In this document: in pieces, positions 34,714 through 41,789 of the stretch
Position numbering within the stretch: the stretch's first letter is position 1
How the letters are laid out: every line of letters begins with the position of its first letter
Source of the DNA: JAMZMI01 sp039944535
GTDB lineage: Bacteria; Bacteroidota; Bacteroidia; Cytophagales; Cyclobacteriaceae
Reading direction: 5' to 3'
DNA length: 64,000 bases
Assembly (NCBI GenBank): GCA_039944535.1
Contig: JBDUYP010000001.1
Location: forward strand, 434,001 to 498,000
Notes under the pieces: generated by a model
Seen by the model: the letters and a program-made list of their open reading frames with translations, nothing else
Databases searched by the model: none
What the model was told of the DNA's origin: nothing
Made by a program: the position numbers and the translations under genes

Positions 34714-35295
34714 ATGACAACAGTTGCTAAGCCTATGAAGAATTCAGTTGAGCGTCAAAAGTTGGCTCATCAAAATATGTTCTACAGTATCCAGAGAATT
34801 GATCTGTTGATAATCTCAATAAGTGGTGCCGGAATTTATGTCTGTTTCGAAACCATCAAATATCTCAGTTCGAAGAACCAGCCTCCAGAGTTGTGGGTTA
34901 AAGTTGCTGGTGGGTTGTTCCTGTTCGGTATAATTGTGAATTTCATATCTCAGTTAACTGGTTATGAAACCAATAAGTCAGACTATCTCATGTGTTTGGT
35001 TGAAACTGAAAGTGACGGAGAGTTAGATGAGGATGAAAAGGCAGATCGAGATCGTTATGACTCTCGTTCGGAAAAGTTCTCAAAAGCTACGGATATACTA
35101 AATTATTCAAGCATGGGGTTCATGTTCGCTGGGTTGATCACCTTAATGATCTACTTTCTGTTCATTTTTTCGGTGGTGAAGGGTTCGGGCGAGACGGGGT
35201 TCGTGGAGCCCCTAATGGAATATAACCTGGTGGGTTTGTTGGACGAGGTGGATTTGGTTTCGGTTGTTGCTTTGCCATGTTCAGTTATTTTTTAG
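34714..35295 (+). CDS. Cassette gene: membrane protein of unknown function
   Basis: A 193-residue protein with three membrane helices (about 30-47, 64-83, 133-155) and an acidic cytosolic stretch (ESDGELDEDEKADRDRY). I do not recognise it. It is on the plus strand, against most cassette genes. Its last ~45 codons (from about 35162) overlap two proline-rich micropeptide genes on the other strand, so the true end may be earlier in function. Confidence 0.6.
   Translation: MTTVAKPMKNSVERQKLAHQNMFYSIQRIDLLIISISGAGIYVCFETIKYLSSKNQPPELWVKVAGGLFLFGIIVNFISQLTGYETNKSDYLMCLVETESDGELDEDEKADRDRYDSRSEKFSKATDILNYSSMGFMFAGLITLMIYFLFIFSVVKGSGETGFVEPLMEYNLVGLLDEVDLVSVVALPCSVIF
35162..35278 (-). CDS. Cassette gene: proline-rich micropeptide 2
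   Basis: A 38-residue frame, MAKQQPKPNPPRP at the start, GAPRTPSRPNPSPPKK at the end, about one third proline and strongly basic. It starts 6 bp after the stop of a paralogous frame at 35285. Two tandem frames with the same MAK-Q-P start and the same GAPRTPS...KK ending are very unlikely to arise by chance. Function unknown; no signal peptide. Confidence 0.55.
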   Translation of the reverse strand: MAKQQPKPNPPRPTNPPGYIPLGAPRTPSRPNPSPPKK

Positions 35296-35395
35296 GTCTT
35301 GGGCTTGGAGTTCGCGGAGCACCTTCGTTAATCCGTTCAGGTTTTGGCGCAGGTGGTGGCGGTGGAGTTGGTCTAGGTCTTTGTTCTTTTGCCAT
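35285..35395 (-). CDS. Cassette gene: proline-rich micropeptide 1
   Basis: A 36-residue frame, MAKEQRPRPTPPPPPAPK at the start and GAPRTPSPRPKK at the end. It is the cassette gene nearest the recombinase and reads away from it, like most cargo. It would be first to be transcribed from any promoter in the recombinase region. It is a paralogue of the frame that follows; function unknown. Confidence 0.55.
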   Translation of the reverse strand: MAKEQRPRPTPPPPPAPKPERINEGAPRTPSPRPKK

Positions 35396-35412
35396 TATGC
35401 AGTCAGTATGGT

Positions 35413-35451
35413 GTGTAACAACCAGGTAACGCGCACTGTGCGCGTTACCTG
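35413..35451. other. Recombinase-proximal attC/attI-like palindrome
   Basis: Box GTGTAAC (35413-35419) and spacer AACCA precede a perfect 25-bp palindrome (35425-35449): GGTAACGCGCAC, a central T, then GTGCGCGTTACC. The same core heads every family C repeat. It lies 19 bp from the recombinase stop, where an integron would have attI. Confidence 0.65.
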
Positions 35452-35469
35452 CCTTTCAAATATACCAAT

Positions 35470-36339
35470 CTATTCCATTAAGTCTAAAGGACTTTTTACC
35501 TCATCTAGCTTTTGGGTAGTCACATGCGTATAGATTTCCGTCGTTTTGGGGTTCGTGTGCCCGAGCAGCATTTGGATATATCGCAGATTAGTCCCGTTTT
35601 CTAGCAAATGTGTAGCAAAACTATGTCGCAACGTGTGCGGCTTTACGTGCTTTTTGATGTGTGCCTTTTCTACCGCCCGCTGCAGCACCTTTCGCACACT
35701 ACTGGCCGAATACATCTTGCCACCCGGACTTTCAAAAAGGTAGGTTTTCGGCCTGTACGTCTCATAATAGTGCCTCAGCATTTCCAATAGACGGGGAGAC
35801 AATACCGTGATCCGGTCTTTTACCCCTTTGCCCTCACGTACCCATATTCTCATACCGTCAGAATCTATATCGCCCAGTTTTAAACTCAGCAATTCACCCA
35901 TACGCAGACCCGCCGAATACAGAACAGTCAGCATGGTTCTGTGTTTCAGATTACTCACATTTTTCAATATCCGACTCACTTCCTGAAGGCTAAGAACCTG
36001 CGGCAATGGCTGTGTTCGTTTGGGACGCTCCAGATCAATATACTGCCGGTCCTGCTTCAGTATGCGCTCTAGATAAAATTTGATCGCGTTGATACTTTGA
36101 TTTTGATACGATCGCGACACTTTTTTGGTATGTATCAGGCTCCTGTGATACATCTGTAGATGCATTTTATTCACCTGGTGCAGAGGTAGGGGATATACCG
36201 ACTTTAGAAACTCCCTAAACATATAAGTGTAAATGTTTATAGTGGACGCACTATAGCGGCTCACCATGAGTTCAGTCTTCATCAGCTCTAAAGCTATCCG
36301 GTACTCATTTTGAATCCGTTCACTTACGATAAGTTTCAT
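35470..36339 (-). CDS. XerC/D-type tyrosine recombinase, proposed cassette integrase
   Basis: The 289-residue protein has an N-terminal SAM-like core-binding domain (about 15-100) and a catalytic domain with Arg146 (SAGLRMGEL), Lys171 (GKGVKDR), His235/Arg238 (HTLRHSFATHL), His261 (LGHTNPKT) and Tyr270 (EIYTHV). The stretch between Lys171 and His235 is short and lacks the extra alpha-helical insertion that defines IntI integrases. It reads toward the array and sits beside it, and its flanking palindrome recurs in the array. Alternatively it is an ordinary integrase of an element at tRNA-Arg. Confidence 0.88.
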   Translation of the reverse strand: MKLIVSERIQNEYRIALELMKTELMVSRYSASTINIYTYMFREFLKSVYPLPLHQVNKMHLQMYHRSLIHTKKVSRSYQNQSINAIKFYLERILKQDRQYIDLERPKRTQPLPQVLSLQEVSRILKNVSNLKHRTMLTVLYSAGLRMGELLSLKLGDIDSDGMRIWVREGKGVKDRITVLSPRLLEMLRHYYETYRPKTYLFESPGGKMYSASSVRKVLQRAVEKAHIKKHVKPHTLRHSFATHLLENGTNLRYIQMLLGHTNPKTTEIYTHVTTQKLDEVKSPLDLME

Positions 36340-36363
36340 GACTGTAAAACACCATACCTTCGG

Positions 36364-36407
36364 ACTTATAATTAATCATATAAGTGCTTATATTCGACTA
36401 TAAGTAT
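36364..36407. promoter_or_regulatory. Shared divergent promoter region with repeated half-sites
   Basis: Half-sites ACTTATA (36364-36370), TATAAGT (36379-36385) and TATAAGT (36399-36405) occur, with an inverted repeat ATATAAG-TG-CTTATAT (36378-36393), in the short gap between the divergent recombinase and Zn-ribbon genes. A common repressor site is plausible. Confidence 0.45.
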
Positions 36408-36415
36408 TTAAAAAA

Positions 36416-36814
36416 ATGGATAATCTTTCTCCAAAAACTTGCATCAAATGCGGCAAGCCCCTCGTTGGGCGCACAGATAAGCGTTTTTGTGACGCCTATT
36501 GTCGCAACTCTTTTAACAATCAAAACAAAGCCAGCGACGAGCGCTACATCCTTCAGGTCAACTCGCAAATCAGGCGAAACCGACGTATCCTAAAAGACCT
36601 ATGCCCCGAGGGAAAGTCCACCGTACGCCGGCAGATACTCAGAGGCATGGGCTATGACTTCAGGTTTTTCACCAACATCTATCAGTCATCCAAAGGAGCC
36701 ACCTATTACCTGTGCTATGATTATGGCTTAACCCCCATTTTGGACAATGGAAAAGAAAAAGTAGTGATTGTGCAGAAGCAAGACTACATGGATCAGTTTA
36801 CGCCCGTTCCTTGA
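36416..36814 (+). CDS. Zinc-ribbon protein divergent from the recombinase
   Basis: A 132-residue protein. CIKCGKPLVGRTDKRFCDAYCR (residues 9-30) is a Cys4 zinc ribbon (CxxC...CxxxC type). A basic helical region (INSQIRRNRRILKDL-like) and a C-terminal part follow, with KGATYYLCYDYGLTPI. It may bind nucleic acid. It starts 77 bp from the recombinase start and shares the half-sites between them, which suggests linked control or a joint role in recombination (inference). Confidence 0.7.
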   Translation: MDNLSPKTCIKCGKPLVGRTDKRFCDAYCRNSFNNQNKASDERYILQVNSQIRRNRRILKDLCPEGKSTVRRQILRGMGYDFRFFTNIYQSSKGATYYLCYDYGLTPILDNGKEKVVIVQKQDYMDQFTPVP

Positions 36815-36860
36815 GTAGCCAGCTCAGCTATCGGTTCTACCCCCACCGGAAATAGATCGC

Positions 36861-36902
36861 GACCGGCCAGGTGTGACCGGCCAGGCGCGACCGGCTAGGT
36901 CT
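36861..36902. repeat. Tandem repeat, 3 x 14 bp
   Basis: Three copies of GACCGGCCAGGTGT-like units: GACCGGCCAGGTGT, GACCGGCCAGGCGC, GACCGGCTAGGTCT. The array ends at the copied tRNA segment. Function unknown. Confidence 0.8.
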
Positions 36903-36921
36903 GGATCTAAAGTTTAGGAAA
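36901..36921. repeat. 21-bp direct repeat of tRNA-Arg interior
   Basis: Bases 36901-36921 repeat 36986-37006 exactly, covering the T-arm edge, variable loop and half of the anticodon arm of tRNA-Arg. It may be an old att duplication made by a tyrosine recombinase at this tRNA gene. Confidence 0.7.
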
Positions 36922-36964
36922 GGCATGAAACAAAAAAACTCGAGATGAAAGTCAGGAGTTTTAG

Positions 36965-37036
36965 TAGTCCCACCAGGAATCGAACCTGGATCTAAAGTTT
37001 AGGAAACTTCTATTCTATCCGTTGAACTATGGGACT
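36965..37036 (-). tRNA. tRNA-Arg (anticodon CCU)
   Basis: Reverse complement folds into a cloverleaf: acceptor AGTCCCA with TGGGACT, D-arm GTTCAACGGATAGAAT, anticodon stem GAAGT/ACTTT with loop TTCCTAA (CCT anticodon), T-arm CCAGGTTCGATTCCTGG. No CCA is encoded. It reads toward the recombinase and the array. Confidence 0.93.
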
Positions 37037-37207
37037 AATTTGGGATGCAAAAATAGAAAAAAGCTTCACTTCCGACAACAATGAATCGGATTGCTTTATC
37101 TGCCCATAAAACCACCAATCCCTACCATGCCCCATTTACACCTAGCCACGTAACTAATTGGCTTGAATGGAGTAATTTGTTTTAGTAATTACTAAAAACT
37201 GTCACCC

Positions 37208-40200
37208 ATGAAAAACCGCATCACCTTGGCCTTAGGGCTAACCCTTGGCTTCTTTACACTGTTCGCACAGGTAGATGTATCTATGTTTCGCCAGCCTGAT
37301 GTTTCCGCTACTCACATCGCCTTCGTTTATGCAGGCGATATTTGGGTAGTGCCAAAAGCAGGAGGCACAGCTCAAAAACTAAGCTCGCCTGAGGGCGAGG
37401 AAAAATTCCCCAAATTTTCACCCGATGGATCAGAGATAGCCTATACAGCCAACTACGACGGAAGCTGGGATGTATATGTGATCAAAACAACAGGAGGGAT
37501 TCCCAAAAGGCTGACCTCACACAGCTATGAAGACAGAGTGCAGGACTGGCACCCTGATGGTTCCAAAATTTTGTTCACTTCGTCGCGTGAGAGTGGCCGG
37601 CAGAGGTTTCGTCAGTTCTTCGAAATCAGCAAAGACGGTGGCTTGGCCAGCAAACTAGACCTGCCTTACGGTGAGTTCGGCTCTTATTCTCCGGATGGCA
37701 CCAGGCTGGCATTCAACTATCTCACCCGAGCACACAGAACGTGGAAAAGATATAAAGGAGGCACAGCCCCGGACCTCTTCATCTATGATTTTGAGAGTGG
37801 AGAATCTATGAACTTCACCAATAATGTGTCCAACGATGAGCTGCCAATGTGGATGGGCAGTCAGATATTCTATCTCTCTGATGACGGCCCTGAATCCAGA
37901 TTCAACATTTGGGTTTATGATGAGGCCACAGCCAAAAACACCCAGGTCACAAAATTCACCGAGTGGGATGCGCATTACCCCTCCAGAGGCGATGAAGATA
38001 TCGTATTTGAGGCCGCTGGCAAGCTATACTTGATGGATATCAAAACGCAAAAGTATGAAGAGGTAAAAGTGAACCTGGTAACAGATCAGATTGCATTGGC
38101 ATCAAAACGAGTTGACGTAGGATCAAAACTCAGCTGGTTTGATATTTCGCCTGATGGCAAGAGAATTGTAGCCGAAGCACGCGGCGATGTTTTTTCTCTG
38201 CCTGCAGAGGATGGAGTAACGCTCAACCTTACACAGACAGATGGAGCATTTGAGAGAACCCCAAACTGGTCTCCGGATGGTAAGCAGATTGCATATTGGT
38301 CGGATGCCGGTGGCGAATACCAGCTTACCCTCTATGATGTGGAAAAAGGAACAAAAGAGACCATTACCAATTACACGTCCGGGTTTCACTACCAGCTATT
38401 TTGGGCTCCCGATTCCAAAAAACTGGCTTTTGTAGATCAAACCATGGTCATCAATTATGTAAATCTAGATACCAAACAGACAGTAAAAATTGATCAGGGA
38501 AAATACATGATGCATTATGGACTATCCAACTTCACATGCTCATGGTCTTCGGATAGTCAGTGGTTGGCTTATGCCAAAGGAGGCCCTAATCGGAATCAAT
38601 CCATTTATTTGTTTAGTGTCAAAACAGGCATCACCAGCCAGGTGACGAGTGACTATTATAGCGACAGCAACCCCACCTTTGATCCGGACAATAAATACCT
38701 CTTTTTCCTAACCAATAGGGAAATAAAACCTGTTTATTCTGATTTTGACAACACCTTCGCCTATCCGAATAGCACTTTGATAGCCGCCGTTCCTTTGACC
38801 AATGAAATAGCCAGCCCACTTGCTCCTAAAAATGACGAGGTGAAAGTAGAGGAAGAAAAAAAGGAGGACGAAAAATCTAAAAAGGACAAGAAGAAAAACG
38901 AAGAGGAGAAAAAAGAAAAACCTGTCAAAATCGACCTTTCCGGCTTTGAAACCAGGATAGTACTGCTTCCTGCCGAAGCGGGCAATTATGCCGGACTGCA
39001 GGCGGTATCGGGCAAGTTGATTTTTGGGCATAACCCCAACACCGGCTCTGCAGATAAGGATAGACCAATCAAATATTACGACCTGGAAGAAAGAGAGATA
39101 AAGACCATTCTGGGAAATTCGGGTGGCTTTGAAGTGTCGGCCGATGGAAAGAAAATCGCCTCAATGACCAAGGGTAAAATATCCGTTGTTGATGTTAAGG
39201 AAAACCAAAAGGCTGACAAAACTGTGGATGTTTCGTCTATGAGCATGGACGTGACGCCTATGAATGAATGGAGGCAGATCTATTGGGATGTGTGGAGATT
39301 GCAGAGGGATTTCTTTTATGACAAAGATATGCACGGCGTGGACTGGAAAGCCACCGGCGATCAGTATGCCAAGCTTCTCGATCAATGCGTCACACGCTGG
39401 GATGTCAACTATGTCATCGGTGAGTTGATAGCAGAACTGAATGCCTCTCATGCCTATCGTGGAGGCGGAGATTTGGAGCGATCAGAAAGACTCAATGTTG
39501 GGTATTTGGGTGTAAACTGGGAGGTGTCAAATGGCTATTACCGCATCAAAAAGATCATCTCCGGTGCGCCCTGGGATGTCGAAACAAGGTCTCCTCTAAG
39601 CGAGCCGGGTGTAAATATTAAAGCCGGGGACTACATTTTGGCCGTAAATGGCGTACCTCTTTCCACAGATGCCGAACCCTATGAGGCTTTTCAGGGATTG
39701 GGAGACAAAACGGTAGAGTTGACAGTAAATAGCCAGCCGTCACCATCAGGTGCTAAAAAGGTGCTGGTGAAAACACTGCAAGACGAAAGCCGGCTAAGAC
39801 ACCTGGAGTGGATCGAAAATAATCGCAAAATGGTAGAGGAGGCAACCAATGGGCGAGTGGGGTATGTGTATGTGCGGAGTACCGGGCGCGACGGCCAGAA
39901 TGAGTTGGTCAGGCAGTTCAGAGCACAGTTTGACAAAGACGGTTTGATCGTGGATGAGCGTTTCAATAGTGGAGGTCAAATCCCCGATCGCTTCATCGAA
40001 ATGCTGAATAGAAAGCCTTTGGCTTTCTGGGCGGTACGGGACGGACAGACCTGGCAGTGGCCGCCAGTGGCTAATTTCGGACCTAAAGCAATGCTGATTA
40101 ATGGATGGAGCGGCTCAGGTGGAGATGCTTTCCCTGATTACTTCAGAAAGTCCGGTTTGGGGCCTTTGGTTGGTTCCAGAACCTGGGGAGGTCTTATCGG

Positions 40201-40447
40201 GATCTCCGGTACACCGGGTTTGATAGATGGAGGAGGCGTGACAGTGCCTACTTTCAGAATGTACGATCCGGATGGACAGTGGTTCAAGGAGGGGCATGGC
40301 GTAGATCCCGATATTGAAGTAAAAGAAAATCCGGGCGAGTTGTCCAAAGGTGTAGATGCTCAGCTGGTACGCGCTATCGACTGGATCAATGAAGCTTTGA
40401 AAGATTACGAAGGCTTGCCTGAACGGCCCGCCAAAGAAACGAGATGA
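37208..40447 (+). CDS. Tricorn-like S41 peptidase, secreted
   Basis: A 1079-residue protein with a signal peptide (MKNRITLALGLTLGFFTLFAQ). Residues about 25-530 form TolB/Tricorn-like beta-propeller repeats (FPKFSPDGSEIAYTANYDGSWDV, RTPNWSPDGKQIAYWSD). A strongly charged Lys/Glu linker (about 545-575) follows. The C-terminal half holds a C1 helical region, a PDZ domain (about 755-850) and an S41 serine protease domain with nucleophile Ser in NGWSGSGGDAFPDY. It degrades peptides in the periplasm. It is convergent with hflX. Confidence 0.92.
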   Translation: MKNRITLALGLTLGFFTLFAQVDVSMFRQPDVSATHIAFVYAGDIWVVPKAGGTAQKLSSPEGEEKFPKFSPDGSEIAYTANYDGSWDVYVIKTTGGIPKRLTSHSYEDRVQDWHPDGSKILFTSSRESGRQRFRQFFEISKDGGLASKLDLPYGEFGSYSPDGTRLAFNYLTRAHRTWKRYKGGTAPDLFIYDFESGESMNFTNNVSNDELPMWMGSQIFYLSDDGPESRFNIWVYDEATAKNTQVTKFTEWDAHYPSRGDEDIVFEAAGKLYLMDIKTQKYEEVKVNLVTDQIALASKRVDVGSKLSWFDISPDGKRIVAEARGDVFSLPAEDGVTLNLTQTDGAFERTPNWSPDGKQIAYWSDAGGEYQLTLYDVEKGTKETITNYTSGFHYQLFWAPDSKKLAFVDQTMVINYVNLDTKQTVKIDQGKYMMHYGLSNFTCSWSSDSQWLAYAKGGPNRNQSIYLFSVKTGITSQVTSDYYSDSNPTFDPDNKYLFFLTNREIKPVYSDFDNTFAYPNSTLIAAVPLTNEIASPLAPKNDEVKVEEEKKEDEKSKKDKKKNEEEKKEKPVKIDLSGFETRIVLLPAEAGNYAGLQAVSGKLIFGHNPNTGSADKDRPIKYYDLEEREIKTILGNSGGFEVSADGKKIASMTKGKISVVDVKENQKADKTVDVSSMSMDVTPMNEWRQIYWDVWRLQRDFFYDKDMHGVDWKATGDQYAKLLDQCVTRWDVNYVIGELIAELNASHAYRGGGDLERSERLNVGYLGVNWEVSNGYYRIKKIISGAPWDVETRSPLSEPGVNIKAGDYILAVNGVPLSTDAEPYEAFQGLGDKTVELTVNSQPSPSGAKKVLVKTLQDESRLRHLEWIENNRKMVEEATNGRVGYVYVRSTGRDGQNELVRQFRAQFDKDGLIVDERFNSGGQIPDRFIEMLNRKPLAFWAVRDGQTWQWPPVANFGPKAMLINGWSGSGGDAFPDYFRKSGLGPLVGSRTWGGLIGISGTPGLIDGGGVTVPTFRMYDPDGQWFKEGHGVDPDIEVKENPGELSKGVDAQLVRAIDWINEALKDYEGLPERPAKETR

Positions 40448-40471
40448 TCGAGTCTCGCATTTAGAACTCAC

Positions 40472-40509
40472 AAAAAAGCCCTTTCATGCACGCATGAAAG
40501 GGCTTTTTT
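40472..40509. terminator. Bidirectional rho-independent terminator
   Basis: AAAAAAGCCCTTTCATG, a short CACG-type loop, then CATGAAAGGGCTTTTTT: a perfect 11-bp stem flanked by A and T runs, between the convergent Tricorn-like gene and hflX. It serves both strands. Confidence 0.93.
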
Positions 40510-40511
40510 GA

Positions 40512-41651
40512 TTAATAAGTCTCCGTGTTGAGGTAGTTTGGGTAGATCTTGTAGTGGAGCTTGGCTGTCTCTTTGCCCAGCAATTCGCGAAATTCCTGCA
40601 TGTGAAATTTGGTCACTGCCGATACGTAGATGCTGTCAGGATTGATCACGTCAATGTGATGATCCAGCATGGCGTCTTCATCTAGTTTATCAGCCTTGTT
40701 ATAAACCCTGATTACCGGAATGTCCGACGCATCAATCTCGTCGAGGGTGTTTTCTACAACCTGTATGTGATCCTCATAGGCAGGGTTGGATACGTCTATG
40801 ACGTGCAGCAAAATATCTGCTTCTTTCACCTCCATCAGCGTGGACTTAAAAGATTCGATCAGGTCGTGGGGCAGTTTCCTGATGAACCCAACCGTGTCTG
40901 ACAGCAGAAATGGCACATTGTTAATCACTACCTTTCTCACGGTAGAATCCACCGTGGCGAACAGTTCATCTTTGGCATAGACTTTTTCCTTACTGATCCT
41001 GCGCATGAGCGAAGACTTGCCGGCATTGGTGTATCCCACCAGCGCTACCCGCACCACACCGTCGCGAGATTTTCGTCTCGTGGCAGCCTGAGTCTCTATT
41101 TTGTCTAGCTTTTTCCGCAACACATTGATCTGGTTGCGGATGTTTCTTCTATCTGTCTCTATCTCCTTCTCACCGGCACCACCACGTGTGGCCGTTCCAC
41201 CTCGCTGACGCTCCAGGTGAGTCCACATCCTCGTAAGGCGTGGCAGCAGATACTGGAATCGCGCCAGCTCTACCTGTGTTTTGGCTTGCGTAGTTTTGGC
41301 TCTTTTCAGAAAAATCTCCAGTATCAGCAAGCTGCGGTCATAGATCGTGGCTTTCAGTTCCCGCTCCAGATTTCGCATCTGCGATGGACTCAGGTCATCA
41401 TCAAAAATCACATTTTTCACTTGCTTGGCTTTCACATACTCTTTCAGCTCCTGTAGTTTGCCCTTGCCTATGAAGGTCTTGGGTTCAGGATGCTCCAGCT
41501 TTTGCGAATACCATTTCAGGATATCCAAATCAATCGTTTCAGACAAAAAAGCCAACTCCTCCAGATACTCCTGGGTTTTTTCATCGGATTGAAATTTAGG
41601 TGCTACCGTAACCAATACGCCAGTCTCTCTTACTTTCTTCGTCTCAAACAT
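40512..41651 (-). CDS. hflX: GTPase HflX
   Basis: A 379-residue HflX. The N-terminal HflX domain ends FIGKGKLQELKEYV..VIFDDDLSPSQMRNLE. The conserved linker GGTATRGGAGEKEIETDRR follows, and then the GTPase domain with G1 VALVGYTNAGKSSL, G3 SDTVGFIRKLPHDL and G4 NKAD. It binds the ribosome 50S subunit and helps rescue stalled ribosomes under stress. Length normal. Confidence 0.95.
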   Translation of the reverse strand: MFETKKVRETGVLVTVAPKFQSDEKTQEYLEELAFLSETIDLDILKWYSQKLEHPEPKTFIGKGKLQELKEYVKAKQVKNVIFDDDLSPSQMRNLERELKATIYDRSLLILEIFLKRAKTTQAKTQVELARFQYLLPRLTRMWTHLERQRGGTATRGGAGEKEIETDRRNIRNQINVLRKKLDKIETQAATRRKSRDGVVRVALVGYTNAGKSSLMRRISKEKVYAKDELFATVDSTVRKVVINNVPFLLSDTVGFIRKLPHDLIESFKSTLMEVKEADILLHVIDVSNPAYEDHIQVVENTLDEIDASDIPVIRVYNKADKLDEDAMLDHHIDVINPDSIYVSAVTKFHMQEFRELLGKETAKLHYKIYPNYLNTETY

Positions 41652-41789
41652 TGGTCGTTTATTATAACTCCTTTAGATGTGAATTGTCCCGCTTTGTAGA
41701 AAACCCCAAAATTAACAAAAAGGCTTTTGTAACTTACAATTTTCCACCCCGACAAATTTACTTCTCATAGGCAAAAGGGCGTTCGTGTA

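Noticed and set aside
10596..35451. CRISPR array
   Set aside because: Repeats are long, imperfectly palindromic and of several families, and spacing units hold full genes; no short identical repeats with unique 30-40 bp spacers and no cas genes.
35470..36339. Canonical IntI integrase
   Set aside because: The region between Lys171 and His235 is about 63 residues and lacks the IntI-specific helical insertion; overall pattern is XerC/D-like.
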